Source: Okapia johnstoni
Lineage: Eukaryota; Chordata; Mammalia; Artiodactyla; Giraffidae
NCBI GenBank assembly: GCA_024291935.2
Contig: CM044314.1
Coordinates: 24,898,001 to 24,962,000 of the forward strand
Reading direction: 5' to 3'
DNA: 64,000 nt
The translations under genes and the position numbers were made by a program. How positions within the stretch are numbered: the stretch's first letter is position 1; each line of letters opens with the position of its first letter. Shown here piece after piece: positions 33,040 through 45,524 of the stretch. The notes beneath the pieces were generated by a model. The model saw only the letters and a list, made by a program, of their open reading frames with translations. It searched no databases and had not been told where the DNA came from.

Positions 33040-33345
33040 GAGTAAGAGGCAATTCGAAATGGGATCAGGGTGCATGCTCTGAAAGGGGACATGTGGGCAG
33101 AGGCCTGAAACATGAGCAGAAACCACTGAGAAAGAGTGTTTCAGAGGAAGGGCCAGCTCGTGTGTAGGCCCTGGGGGCACCGACTGCATGTGCAGGGGCC
33201 AGGGCAGCAGAGTGGGTGAGGAGCAGGGAGGCTGCGAAGTTGAGGGAGTTGGCAGGGGCCCAGCAGGTCCAGGTGGGGAGTTTGGGATTTAGTCTTAGTG
33301 CCATAGGTGTAATAAGGGCAGAACCCAGCCCTGGGGATGACATTG
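33040..33345 (+). repeat. Ancient mammalian repeat, class unsure
   Basis: The 'gcctgaaacatgagcagaaa', 'gtgtttcagaggaagggcca' and 'gggcagcagagtgggtgagg' pattern resembles an old dispersed repeat family seen again near 38600-38740 and 55600-55900. Confidence 0.35.
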
Positions 33346-34499
33346 AGTGAAGACAACACCACCATTCAAAAAAGATCTTTACCCCTGTCTGTGAGCAGGA
33401 CCCAGGAAGAGGGCGTCCTGTGCTTCTATAACAGCCACGGCATTGGGGGAGGATTGTGCCAGAGAGGAAGGCACAGGTATTGTCCTAAAGGTAGTCCTTG
33501 GGGCCTGTGAGTCAGGATGGGCTGGGCTCCGTTCAGTAACAGACAAGCCCTCTTCTAAACGCCAAGCACAACAGTCACACCATGCACTGATGGCCAGCCT
33601 GTCATTGTCCCTGGGGACCCCAGCTGCTGGGATGGGACAGGTGGTGGGTAAGGGCACACCGTTTCTGCTCACATTCTTCTGGCTAAGTTATATGCCACAC
33701 CTAACTGAAAGGTACATGGGGAGTGCAGGGAAGGAGAGAGTAAGCCCAAATTAGGAGCAGCCCTAAGGACAACCTCAGGGAGGAGGGATGCCCTGTCTGT
33801 GCAGCTGTCCACCTGTACTGGCTGAGAATGTGTGATAAAGACTGGGGTGTTTGAGGACCCCTCGTTAAGCGGCCTCATAAAGTGAAGCCATGGCACTGCC
33901 AATGGGCTGCTACATAGCTGGCCATGAGCACGTGGCCAATTGCTGGCGGCAGAGTACCAGGTAAGTTTTTTATTTCTCTCTGCAGCCCTCAACCCTGATG
34001 GAAATGTCAGAAAATGCAGGGAGGAGGAACTAGCTGGTTGCCCACAGAATCACAGCTTGCAGGGAATGGCTGTGTTTGGGTCATTCAAGGGGTCCCTGGA
34101 TGAATCAGAAGACATGGCTACTCTATATCCAGACACCTGAGTGGCCTGGCCAACCTCTATGCCAGCTGCCACCTCCCCACTACTCCCTACTGTCCCCCAG
34201 TAGAGGACTCACAGTGGCCATTTCCCACCAGGCAGTGGCTGGTATCCATCTGCAGCCAGAAGAGAATCTGGAAGGGCTGCATAGCTTTAGCAGCAGGGGA
34301 GCAAAGCAGGTTGTTGGGGAATTTTGGGGACTCCAGAGGATCTGCTGTTTGCTGACCTGGAGGCTCCCTCTGTGGATTTTTAATTTCATGGCCTGCTTTC
34401 AGGGTTCAGGACCACTGTCCAGCAGGACAGCTCTGCCTCTGCCCAGGCCCAGGTTCTTCCTGCTAAACCACACACTGTCCCTCAGGCCTCCTGGATGTG
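33346..34499. other. Unique non-coding DNA
   Basis: No gene or clear repeat recognised. 34330-34400 is somewhat AT-richer and may belong to the adjoining candidate element. Confidence 0.4.
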
Positions 34500-34800
34500 G
34501 TACTTCTTCAGGGGAGGGACCCATCCATCAATGAGTTGTCAGCTGTCAGGCACGACTTGCGCACCACCCGGAAGGGGCCAAAGCAGAGTCAACTCAGGCC
34601 ACTGCAGAGAGCCGCCGGGCCATGGCCTCGGACATGATGGATGGGCGTCACCCGGCCACTTGAATTCGTGTTTATGGGACACCCAAACAGCCGGTCAATC
34701 CCCCAAGATGATCACTCACTCCAGCTACCAGGCGTCCCTGACAGGCCCCCTGGTTGTTTTGCTGCTTTCACTCCAACAGCACTTAGAGTCTTAGCCTGTC
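34500..34800. promoter_or_regulatory. Candidate conserved non-coding element
   Basis: Unique, CpG-retaining sequence (ACTTGCGCACCACCCGGAAG, AGAGCCGCCGGGCC, GGGCGTCACCCGGCC) followed by an AT-richer part (GAATTCGTGTTTATGG). CpG retention in non-coding DNA suggests constraint or low methylation. Inference. Confidence 0.33.
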
Positions 34801-35099
34801 AGGCCTGAGGGTCCCACCCAGCCAGCATGTGACAGATGGGCACAGAGCCCTACAGGGCATAGGACTGCCAGGATTGCCAGCTATGAGCCGGGGCTTCTGG
34901 GGCTCAGCCATCCTGCTCACCCACTGGACTGTCTGCGTGTCCCTGCAGACTTGGTGACCAAGCCCTATGCATGTGGACAGAGGACCCCTCCCAGATAAAC
35001 CTGATGTGAGGTTTAACTCACATTCTCATGTTGTCACGGTGTACTCAGGGCCAAGGGGAGCTCTGGTAACCTCCTCCCTTCCTTCAATTTGACAATTGA
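34801..35099. other. Unique non-coding DNA
   Basis: Nothing recognised between the candidate element and the L1 that follows. Confidence 0.4.
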
Positions 35100-36075
35100 T
35101 ATAACCCAAGAAGCACAAGCAAAAAACCAAAAATGCTGAATGGGACATCATTGAAATCAGAGACTTTTGCACTTCAAACAACCCAATCAAGAAGGTAAAA
35201 ATACAACTATAGTATGGGAGAAATATTCACAAATCACATATCTGGTCAGAGTCTTACATCTGGTATACAAAAAGAACTCTTACAGCTAAAACAAAATGGC
35301 AAAAGATTATTTGTCAATGGGGGAAACAAAATCAAATCAATAGTGAGATACCACTTTATACCCACTAGGACAGCCAAGTACCAAAGGACAAATAATAACA
35401 AGCACTGGCAAGAGTGTGAAGATATTGGGACCCTCATTCATTGCTGGTCTGGGTAGAAAATTATGTGGCTACTTTTGCAAAAAGCCTCATGGTCCCTCCA
35501 AGTGTTAAAGGTAGTATCACATGGCCCAGAGGTTCAAGCCTACCTATATATCCAGGGGAATTGGAAACATGTATCCACTCAAAAACCAGTACACAAGTGT
35601 TCAAGCAGTATTTTTCCTAACAACCCCAAATGGTAATAACTCAAATGTCCATCAATAGACAAGTGGGTAAGCAAATGTGGTTCATCCACACAACAGAATA
35701 TTATTCAGTCATAAAAAGGAATGAAATATTGAAATATGGGTAAACCCTGAGGACATTATGCTGAGTGATAGAAGCCTGTCACAAAAGACCACAAATTACA
35801 GGATCCATTTATATGAAATGTCCAAAATAGTGAAAGACTCAGAGGCAGAAAGGAGATTACTGGTTGCCCTGGGCTGGAGAGCAGGGAAGGGTGAATTAGG
35901 AGTAACTATTAAGGGATAGGGGTTTCCTTTTGGGGTGATGAAAATGTCTTGGAATTACTGGTAATGGATCCATGACCCTAAATACTAAAGGTCACTGAAT
36001 TGTACACTTAAAAGAGGTGAATTTCATGACATGTGAATTACATCTCGATACAGGTGATAAATAAAAAAGTAATAA
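35100..36075 (+). mobile_element. Old LINE-1 3' third
   Basis: Late ORF2 text ('acatcattgaaatcagagac', 'gtcagagtcttacatctggt') and the 3'UTR ('ggttgccctgggctggagag', 'tgaattgtacacttaaaaga', 'gaattacatctcgatacagg'). It ends in an A-rich tail. No intact frame. Confidence 0.78.
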
Positions 36076-36089
36076 TCTGAGTTGGCACC

Positions 36090-36480
36090 AGGCAGTGTCT
36101 TAAAGCCACTCCTGCTTTCTTGTTCTGGCCCCAAATTTCTATCAGGTGGGTGAGGGGCCAACAGATTTCATGATGGAGTGTGGATTCCTCCACCATTTGG
36201 CTCCAAACCTCCTTCAAAACCCTACAATCTTTGGTAACAATTAATGACTGCTTGGAATTTTGTAACAGAGGGGCCAGCCCACTTGTGGTTAATAAATAAA
36301 GGGAAAAATCGTTCATCAGAACCCAAGATGATAAGTGGGCTTAGCATGTTTAACTATTTGCAATTGAGACATTAAAAGCATTGGAATCAACCCCCCACCC
36401 AATTGCTCATATCCTTTGGCAAAGTAACCGCCCTTTTGGGAAGGTTTTTCCTACAGAAATTATTTAAAAAGAAAAAAGCT
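36090..36480. promoter_or_regulatory. Candidate conserved non-coding element
   Basis: Non-repetitive AT-rich block after the L1 tail, with TTGGTAACAATTAATGACTG (SOX and homeodomain-type cores), TGGAATTTTG, TGGTTAATAAATAAAG and TTTGCAATTGAG. Inference from texture. Confidence 0.38.
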
Positions 36481-37224
36481 GTGTGTGTATGTGGGTGCTC
36501 CTGGCAATGCCATTTCATCAGGTGACTTGTCTTAGCACTGGAGGGAAAGCCAAGGAGTAGAAGGAGGCAGAGACCATCCGATGGGTGAGCGGCTTACTGG
36601 GGATGGCCATGGTGTTAGGGCATTTCCATGCTGTGTCCACATCTTTATATCAAACAAGTACCCACACAACTCAGAGGAAGCCCAAATCCCAGAGTGGCCC
36701 ACAGGTTAGGTAGAAGGCCTGGAGACTGAACTTGCAGGACAGGACAGTCCAGCGATGGGGCAACGCAGTGGGGTCCTGCTGGGAGGAACAAGTATCTGTG
36801 TGTTGGCTCCACAGCTTCCTGGAGAGTAGAGGTCAGCAGGGCCAAGGAGAAACAGATGCAGAGGTGGAACCTGGGTAGCAGGAAGCTCCTCTAGTGTTTA
36901 GAAGAAAGAGTCTCTAATGCAGAGAACTGGTTGTAAAGGTGATTAAGGATGGGATAGCTCTCTCTGCAGATCAGCGCCTGCCAGAAGTCCCATCTTCTGG
37001 CTGGTGGGGCCATAGGACAGTACTGAGCAGAAATGGGAGGGGACTGCTCCTTTTCTCTTACTGAAGATGGAGTTAAGGACAGGGGGAAGGGAGGGAGGGA
37101 TCTTGCAGCCCATGACCAGCACAAAGGTGAGGGGGCTGGACCATCTGCTGGGTCTTTGAACAAGCCAGGGCCGCAGTCCAGGTGTGGACCCCAGTCCACT
37201 AAGCTTCAGCCGTGGCTCAGGTCA
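36481..37224. other. Unique non-coding DNA
   Basis: A short TG-rich stretch at 36480-36498. No gene or repeat recognised otherwise. Confidence 0.4.
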
Positions 37225-37360
37225 CCTTGACTGTGGCGTAAATAATTTCCTTTCCATGATGTGCTTTCTTTTCCTTAAAATAATTTACTTCAAAGAAGAC
37301 ATTTTCCCACCACCATAAAATCCATGCATGGAAGCATAAGTAGGAAAATGAAGACAATAG
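37225..37360. promoter_or_regulatory. Candidate conserved non-coding element
   Basis: AT-rich island (GGCGTAAATAATTTCCTTTC, AAAATAATTTACTTCAAAG) in GC-rich DNA, with a near-palindromic AAATAATTT core appearing twice. Inference. Confidence 0.3.
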
Positions 37361-37579
37361 GAACCAAACAGTGGGATCAAATTCTAGCCATGGGGACTTG
37401 ATCCTAGAGTCAACCAGAAGTCTCCAGATGGCTGGGAAGGGGTGCCACCTTCTATCCCCATCAGGAGGTCCCACACCTGTGCCTCCTAAATTCATGTGCT
37501 ACTCCAAAGACCTGCCCAGACCCCAGGGCCAGGTGCCACCGAGCACTGGGACTGAACCAGCTGGGTACATGTGGTTTTC

Positions 37580-37925
37580 TCTGTCTTCTCAGGACAGCAG
37601 AGGGTGTAATCAGAACATTTCAGCGCCGGTGGGGCTGCTTGATGTCCATGACCACAGGAAAAGGACAACCCTGGCGCCTCCAGAACCATATATTCCTTCA
37701 GTGTTTTGTTCTCAAGCATCCTTTGTGTGAGTCTGCACTTAACTGCCCCACCAGCAGCCAGGCTGGGGGTGGGGGCTTTGAGCGGGAGATTGCACCCTAA
37801 TGTCAAAAGCTTTCCCCCTCCCCGAAAGCATCTCACAGCTGTCAGGAGCCTGGGCAGGCAGGGCCCTCCATTAGTGGAGGCAGGTGATTTGTATTGCTTG
37901 CTGCTGCTTGTGTAAACAAAGGGCT
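37580..37925. promoter_or_regulatory. Candidate conserved element with CTCF-like core
   Basis: Unique block with a CTCF-like core GACAGCAGAGGGTGT (37593-37607), GGTGTAATCAGAACATTTC, GGCGCCTCCAGAACCATATA and CTTGTGTAAACAAAGGGC (forkhead and HMG-like). Inference. Confidence 0.35.
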
Positions 37926-39690
37926 TAGGAAGCTGGAGAGGGGAAGGGGCTGGGAATGCACCTGGTACACCTGAGCTGGAGGCTCGCCCCCAAGCAGTCA
38001 TCTACAGACCCGTGCCAGGGCCCATCTGCCCCGTGCTGGCACTCTGGTACCTTGGGTGAGGCCAGGGCCACCTTGAGTGTCTCTGCACATAGGGAGAGAC
38101 AGAGGTGAAGATACACCCAACTACGCTCCCACTAGACTGTCGCTGCAGCCCTGTACTGGGCATGGAACACCCAAAAGAGTGCTGATGCTGAGTCCCCTCC
38201 TGCCTTTTGGCCAGGCACCTGAGGTTCGCCCATCTCTGTGTTGAGCTAGTGTCAAGTCCATTTCAGCTCACTGGGCTTCACATGGCAGCCTCTCTGCCCC
38301 CCACCCCCCACCATCCTCCCAGCACTTACCACACGGCTGTGATGGTCTGTTTACAAGGCTGTCTTCCGCACCAGACGCAGGGCTCTTGAGGGATTTTAAT
38401 GACCTCCACCTCCCCTGTCATCGCTAATCAGTGTTTCCTGAATGAATGGATAAAGGAATGAATGAATTCTTGAGCACCTACCACGTGCCAGGCTCCATGC
38501 TGGGAGCACAAGTGGGAGCAGCATGTCAGGAGGCCTGTGGTCCTTACACCCCAGGTGATCCTGGGGAAATGTCAGGATTGGGTGGGGAAAGGGCTTACTG
38601 AAGAAAGGGCTCTGAATAAAGACCTGATGGGGTAGGGAGGGAGCTGCGTAGACAGACATGTGGGGAAGAGTACCCTGGGGAATGGCACATGCAAAGACCC
38701 TGGGGCAAGGCCAGCCTGGGAAGGTTCAAAGAACACTGAAAAAAATGGCTCAGCTAGAGCCAGGTGAGAGAGAGAGAGAGGGAGAGAGAGAGAAGCAGGT
38801 TCTGAGAAGTCCTGATATGGGACGGGCTAGCTAACCCCCACACCTAGTCCCTCTCTCTCCTGCCACACTCACTGTAAGGGAGAAAGAGCCAGACCCTCAC
38901 TTCAAGTTGCAGTAAAGCAGGGCAGGAGAGGGCAGGCAGTTCTGCTCAATGAGATGTAGAGAGAGCTCCCTGAGAAAGAGGTTTCTTAGAGGATTTATCC
39001 TCCTTGAGAAGAGGAGAGGGACCTTTCCAAGTAACTGGTGTGGTGACCTGCAGAGGGCTGCAAGCCGGTGAGTGGAGACTGAGTCCACTCAGTGACCCAG
39101 GATGAACAGGAAAGGATGTGGGCACTGCCATGGCCATCATCTGCCAAGGCCCAGGAACTACCTAGAGACCACAGCCATGAAGGTAGGGGGGACTGCAAGC
39201 CTGGCTGTAAGCAGCACCACAGCTCCTGATGTATTTTGTGGCAACCATTACCATCCTGGGGTAAAAATCAGTAAATAACACAACCTCCCCAAATACCTCA
39301 TTTTAAGCCTCCATATAATACCTCATCTGCAATGGAAGGAGAAATAAAGGAAACTGACCTAACGTTTTTAAATGTATGTTTTAACATACAACTGTGTAGG
39401 AGGCCTGGTTACACCACACAACATGAAGAGCAACCCAATGCACAATGCAGCAAGTACAAACTGGACTGAAGAGAGCATTCAGCTGTGTGGACCGTCAGCA
39501 CTATTTGTCTCTGTGAAATTAGGGTATAGCTGCATGGTTATGATCACACATCTGTGTAATGCAACTATGAAGGGCATGGCAGGCAGGATGGGGAGGAACT
39601 GGACAGGCAGGCCCTCAGCACCAGGTACTCTCTGGCTAGCAGTTTCCTACAAAGGTGAGCAGCACCTGGGAATGCTTTATAAACATACAT
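37926..39690. other. Unique and ancient-repeat DNA
   Basis: 38440-38740 contains an old repeat ('gagcacctaccacgtgccag', 'tggcacatgcaaagaccctg'). 38766-38793 is a GA-rich simple repeat. 39210-39400 is an AT-rich unique stretch. No exon supported. Confidence 0.45.
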
Positions 39691-40797
39691 TCAGTTCAAT
39701 TCAGTTCAGTCGCTCAGTCGTGTCTGACTCTCTCTGTGACCCCATGAACCGCAGCTCGCCAGGCCTCCCTGTCCATCACCAACTCCCAGAGTCCACCCAA
39801 ACCCATGTCCGTTGAGTCGGTGATGCCATCCAACCATCTCACCCTCTGTCGTCCCCTTCTCCTCCTGCCCTCAATCTTTCCCAGCATCAGAGTCTTTTCC
39901 AATGAGTCAGCTCTTTGTATCAGGTGGCCAAAGTATTGGAGTTTCAGCTTCAACATCAGTCCTTCCAATGAATACCCAGGATCGATCTCCTTTAGGATGG
40001 ACTGGTTGGATCTCCTTGCAGTCCAAGGGACTCTCAAGAGTCTTCTCCAACACCACAGTTCAAAAGCATCAATTCTTCAGTGCTCAGCTTTCTTTATAAT
40101 CCAACTCTCACATCCATATATGACCACTGGAAAAACCATAGCCTTGACTAGACGGACGTTTATTGGCAAAGTAATGTCTCTGCTTTTTAATATGCTGTCT
40201 AGGTTGGTCATAACTTTCCTTCCAAGGAGTAAGTGTCTTTTAATTTCATGGCTGCAGTCACCATCAGCAGTGATTTTGGAGCCCAGAAAAATAAAGTCAG
40301 CCACTATTTCCACTGTTTGCCCATCTATCTGCCATGAAGTGATGGGACCAGATGCCATGATCTTTGTTTTCTGAACGTTGAGCTTTAAGCCAACTTTTTC
40401 AGTCTTCTCTTTCACTTTCATCAAGAGGCTCTTTAGTTCTTCTTCATTTTCTGCCATAAGGGTGATGTCATCTGCATGTCTGAGATTATTGATATTTCTC
40501 CCGGCAATCATGATTCCAGCTTGTGCTTCCTCCAGCCCAGCGTTTCTCATGATGTACTCTGCATATAAGTTAAATAAGCAGGGTGACAATATACAGCCTT
40601 GACGTACTCCTTTTCCTATTTGGAACCAGTCTGTTGTTCCATGTCCAGTTCTAACTGTTGCTTCCTGATCTGCATACAGGTTTCTCAAGAGGCATGTCAG
40701 GTGGTCTGGAATTCCCATCTCTTTCAGAATTTTCCAGTTTATTGTGATCCACACAGTCAAAGTCTTTGGCATAGTCAATAAAGCAGAGTTCGATAGC
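39691..40797 (-). mobile_element. BovB LINE 3' half with long open RT frame
   Basis: A TTCAG-type 3' end at 39691. Reverse frames of 245 codons (40077-40814) and 107 codons (39714-40037) cover RT subdomains from GIPDHLTCLLRNLYADQEAT to MYGCESW-like IYGCESWIIKKAEH. The catalytic box reads RHADDITLM (Tyr to His in the YADD motif). Little decay compared with other copies, so relatively young. Its truncated 5' end abuts a ruminant L1 tail of opposite orientation. Confidence 0.93.
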
Positions 40798-41030
40798 ATA
40801 TGTAAAATAGTCAATGAGAATTTGTTATATAACTCAGGGAACTCAAACTGGGGCTCTGTAACAACCTAGAGGGGTGGGATGGGATGGGGGTGGGAGGCAG
40901 TTTCAAGAGGGAGGGGACATAGGTATACCTATGGCTGATTTTTGTTGATATTTGACAGAAAACAAAAAAATTCTGTTAAGGATTATCCTTCAATTAAAAA
41001 ATAAATAAATTTTTAAAAAATGAAATGTGA
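40798..41030 (+). mobile_element. Ruminant LINE-1 3' end, 5'-truncated
   Basis: 'atgtaaaatagtcaatgaga', 'ggctctgtaacaacctagag', 'ggtatacctatggctgattt' and 'aaggattatccttcaattaa' with an A-rich tail, the terminal part of ruminant L1. Confidence 0.88.
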
Positions 41031-41129
41031 CAGTTCCTTAGATTACTCAAGCGTTGCCTTCTTGGAAAATTCCAAATATATCAGAATCACAGAAAAGACA
41101 CTATATGTTTTCCGTTTTCTGTTTTTTTT

Positions 41130-41217
41130 AAAACAATTCTTTCTTTTTTAAAAAATTTAATTAATTTATTTTAATTGGAGGATAATTACAATATTGTGAT
41201 GGTTTTTTTTTTTTTTT
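41130..41217 (-). mobile_element. Ruminant LINE-1 3' tail, minimal
   Basis: T-rich leader, 'ttaattggaggataattaca' and 'atattgtgatgg', then an 18-T run. This is the reverse complement of the terminal L1 sequence. Confidence 0.65.
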
Positions 41218-41462
41218 TTGCCATATGTTTTCGTATAAAACAGAGCCAGGTTCCAGGCCAGGAGACTGAAGGGCCTCTGTCCATTGAGTATGTGTAGTGC
41301 CCTGGCAAGCATCTTGGCTTAGGGACCTGAGCTCTCCCTGGCACCCAGAGCCCTCCACGCTCAATGCCACTGCTTTCCAGCCTGGCGCTGCACTGGATCC
41401 CCATCTCCCTGGCTCTTCCCCAGCTGGGCTAAGTGGGCAAAGCCTCAGACCCTGCTCCCTTG

Positions 41463-41590
41463 ATGGTGCTTAGTCGCTCAGTTGTGTCCGACTTTTTGCG
41501 ACCCTCTGGTCTGTAGCCCACCAGGCTCCTCTGTCCATGGGATTTTCCAGGTAAGAACACTGGAGTGGGTTGCTGTTTTCTTCTCCAGGC
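41463..41590 (-). mobile_element. Truncated Bov SINE with target duplication
   Basis: BovB-derived body ('tagtcgctcagttgtgtccg' to 'gtgggttgctgttttcttct'). Flanked by the 9-bp duplication gctcccttg at 41454-41462 and 41591-41599. The tRNA-like head is missing (5' truncation). Confidence 0.92.
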
Positions 41591-41809
41591 GCTCCCTTGG
41601 TTGGCTCATTTCTAATGCCCCTGATCCCAAAGGCAGGCCTGGCCTAACTTGGGCCCAGGCAAGCGGGGAGCCCTGGTGTCAGGCTGCAGGAACCACCCTG
41701 CTGGAGCTAGGCACAGGCCCGAGCAGGCCTCTGCCTCCCCCTACCCGCCCCCAACTACCCAACATAGCAAGGGCTCCCAGGCAGGTGGTGATGGATGGGC
41801 CGAGGAGGC
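41591..41809. other. Unique non-coding DNA
   Basis: GC-rich, nothing recognised. Confidence 0.4.
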
Positions 41810-42060
41810 TCCATTCCGCCGCGGGTCTCACAGACATTCCTCCCTGCAGATAAACGGCCTCTGAGTGGCCGCCCCCACAGCAGCCCATCCAAGAGGCCCT
41901 CTTGAAAGGCAGGAGATGAGGGGCCTCTGTATATAATAAAGGTGAAAAGTGCCATCCAGACATTTTTATGCTCTTCTTGAGGCCCCAGCTGCTGCGCAGC
42001 CGGAAGGACCTAGGGCTTTTAGCAAGTGGCCTGAGGAAGCGGCTGCTTTTAGCAGGTTCC
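41810..42060. promoter_or_regulatory. Candidate conserved non-coding element
   Basis: Unique block with an AT-rich centre (GTATATAATAAAGGTGAAAA, GACATTTTTATGCTC) flanked by CpG-retaining GC sequence (GAAGCGGCTGC, GCTGCTGCGCAGCC). MEF2-like TATAATAAAG. Inference. Confidence 0.36.
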
Positions 42061-45000
42061 AGGACTGCAAGGGAGCGCAGGGGTCGGAGGCCTGGGCACG
42101 ACTCAGGGCCCCTTTCCAACTGAGTCTGCCCCAGCACCCCCTCCTCTGAAGGAATGAGGACAACCTGCCTGAGATTTCAGGGACTTGCTGTCCTGCTCAG
42201 AGCCACGTCTCTGGGAGGCATGTGGCAAGTTGGGGCGGGGGGCTTGCCTATAGCTGGGCTAGTGGGAGGCACAGCACCCCTTCCAGAACCTCGAGTGACT
42301 ACCTGAGCTCACATAGGAAAGCCCAATTTCCTCAGGACACCTAGCCAAGAGCACTATTGCCCCTAGTGCAGAGGCATAGAGGCCTGGGGGGGGCCCTCTA
42401 TGGCTTGAGCCCCTATTGTAGTTTGAGGAGCTTCAGGAGTGGGGTCAGTGACACTCTGACCCCAGGGCCAACACCTAGCAGGCACTCAGGGATGTTTCCC
42501 TCCCATTTCCATCCTTCATCCCTCTCCCAGGTCTGCAGTACAGCCAAGATGGAGCCTCCAGCTCACATAGGAAAAGGCCAGGCCACCTCAGGGCATACTA
42601 CCAGGAAGGGAAGCAGAGTCAGGGCCAGGGACTTGCCCACCAAGGCCCAGGCCACCTAGTGTCCAGGGCAGGGACTCATCCACCAAGCTCCGAGGCCACC
42701 CGAGTCTCTGGAGCCAGGGTACTCAGTGTTCAGCCTTGAAGGCCTGGTGCCCTCTCTCCAGCCAACACCTGGGACCTGCTCAGCATGGTCTCCATCCTGA
42801 TATGTTAGATTCCCCCCTAGTCCGGCAGCCTATGACCCTGCAGTACCAGGCAATCCCCTGCCCACTCCAGCCCCTGAACATAAGGGTCATGTAACAGAAA
42901 ATGGGCTGCTTTTCATGTGGTCAGTGGACCCTCAGAGGGGAGGCCTTAGGCCTGGTGGTGCTGGAGGCCCATGCCCTGCAGGGAGAGCCCGAGGCCCATG
43001 CAAAGCCAGTGAACTTATGCCTTCATGGCAGCCTTGTAACATCAGCATCTATATTCCCATTTTCTGGAGGGTTAAACATATGTAAGACATGAACAGATCT
43101 GCTCAAGATAGCAAAGGCGTAGGATTTTGGATTCAAATGCATGTCCATCTGGCTCCAGGTACAGAATTCTTGACAAACCCTACATCTACCCCTTGGCTAG
43201 CAGTCACAAAGTAACTTAATGAATAAAGAAGCCCTCTAGAAAAGGAAATCAGAAATAATTTAGTATTTGATCGACAGCAGTGATTTACCTCTCCAGGTGC
43301 CAGGTGGAACTCAGAATTTTCTGAAAAAGCAGATGGAGAATTTATGAGCCACTCAGAGAAGAAGAAATAGCACAATCTTTAGCTTTTTCTTATCATCCTG
43401 AGCCTAATGCTGAACCCCACCTCCTAGGCCAGCCTCAGCACTGGGATCCCCAGCAGCAGGCCCCTCTAGTCCTTAATGGGGGCACACTGATTCTCTGTTG
43501 AGACTCTCACGGTTTCTGCCCTCTCGGTCTGGCCATCTGGATAAGGGAGACAGGCTCCCAGCACCTACAGAGCTAGGTAGGACATCCTCACCACCCCATC
43601 TCCTAGACTCTCACCATCTTCTCTGCTAGTTCCCAAAGCTACCTTCCTCCCACTCAGACCTCAGGACATCCAGCTCCAACTTTTCAATTAGTCTGAGTTT
43701 TTCTAAACACAGGAGAGGCTTGGGGGACCACGAGGATCCTACCTAAGCGTGGAGATGAACCAATGGGATGGAGCTGGGAAGTGGATGGTGACCTTCTTCA
43801 GGATGTTGAAGGAACTCTTGGGCCTAAAGCAATCCTCCTCTTGACTTCTCAGCCTTGAAGCTAGCCCACTCCTTTTCCCTTAAGCCATGGGAGCTGGTTT
43901 CCCTGGCAACCCCCAAATACATTACCCTGTCCTTTCTTGGAAAGAACTGTCATGAATGCTGAGACTCTTGCTCTTTGTAATAGCAAATGGCAGTGGATCC
44001 TTGTTTGATGACTCAGTGCAGACCTATGGGCAGGTCCTCCCTAACAGTTTTAAGGTTATAGACCATTAAATCTCATGACCAGGGGCTCCTGGGCCTGTGT
44101 CAGCCAGAGATGTCATGGCCAAGTGATCTTAGTAACAGCAGAGCCCCACACTGCCCACCTGGATGCCAAGAACACCAGGCATCTCAGAGCTGGATTCTAG
44201 GTACATCAGGTAATGCCTTTGGGAGAGATCAAAGCAAGGGATGAAGAGGGGCTGTGTTGTTTGTTCTTAATTTCTAATAGGTAAGTCAATACATTGTTCA
44301 AAATATAAAGTATACCAAATGACAGACACCCCCATTTTCTCTCATCCAAGTGCTCCCCCAAGCAGCCTCTGTCCTGGTCTGTGGGTCCCTGACCTGTGTT
44401 GGTCGGAAAGGCAGGTGAGAAGACGCCCGAGTAGCTCTCCTGCCAGGAGGCATTGGACACCAGTGCATCCTCTCCTGGCGGGTGGGGGCACAGTCCACAG
44501 TGGCTAAGTGTGACACCATACACTTGGTTGTCACTGTCCCCTCCCTGCTGCCCATCCACACCTTACTGATGCTTCCTGGAATCAGCCTCCAAATAGGGGC
44601 TTACATGTCAGCTTCTTGGAGAATACCAGTGGTCTGGCTGCTGAACAAAAGGGGAGTGGGGCCTGGGGACTCCTCATCACAGTGGAAAACTTAGAAGGTA
44701 CAAGTGAGGCCAAGAGCAAGAGTGGGACATCCCTGAGGTCCAAGTACCTGCTCGCCCATGGCCACTCATCTCCGCCCAGCCAGTGCAGGCCCCAGCCTTC
44801 CTGCTCCCACAGTTCTGTGCAGAGCAGCATTCATGGTTTCTATAGTGCTCGCTGAATCACGTTAAGACCCACAACAAAACCCACTTTGACGGCCTGACCT
44901 GTTTACCCATCATGATCAGACCACTCCCTCATCTCCAGCCTCATCTACTTGTTCATCTGCCATTTGCCAACCCCCTCTCTCCTCTCCCCACTGCTAGACC

Positions 45001-45524
45001 CTCTCCCCAGCTGAAGCCTGCTCACCTTCCTGTCAACTTGGGCGTGGGAGACCCCCAACAGGCCCCAACTCCATCTCCCAAGCCCACCTCTCACCCCACC
45101 ACCCTTACAGGGTACCACAGTGCCCCTGCCCTGGCCCCCCACCTCTCAACCCATCCCCTCACACATTCTCAAATAGGAAACTCCAAAGGCAAGAAGACAC
45201 TGACTCTCCAGAAGGAGCAGGTATGTCCCACCTAGGCTCACAGCTGCACCACCTGCCCCTCCAGGTTGCTCTGGAGACCAAGGACATGAGAATTTCCATG
45301 TTGGCCTGGCCTGGGCCCTGCACAGAGCAGGCACTTAGTAAGCATGTGTTGGCTTATTGTGTAGTTGTGGGGTGAGTCACCACCTCCATCCCGATGGATA
45401 AGCTGGGGTGTCCCCTCTTGCAAGGGCCAAGGTGTCCAGGCCAGGTGCTCCACTCGCCCAGCAAGGCCAGCCCTAGGGATGCTCTGCTCCCCAGGCCACA
45501 CCATACCCGCTGCCTGGGTCAGGT
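42061..45524. other. Long unique GC-rich non-coding region
   Basis: No repeat family or exon recognised over about 3.4 kb, except an RFX-type X-box at 43897-43910. The many frames of 60-117 codons overlap on both strands and show no domains. If the locus is an intron or gene desert, this is where small exons would be missed by eye. Confidence 0.4.
43897..43910 (+). promoter_or_regulatory. RFX X-box motif
   Basis: GTTTCCCTGGCAAC fits the palindromic X-box consensus (GTTNCCNNGGNAAC) bound by RFX factors. Single motif in unique DNA; function untested. Confidence 0.35.

Noticed and set aside
42300..42660. Apparent internal duplication around 'gctcacataggaaa' (42308 and 42561)
   Set aside because: Only about 14 bases match and flanking sequence does not align; likely coincidence.
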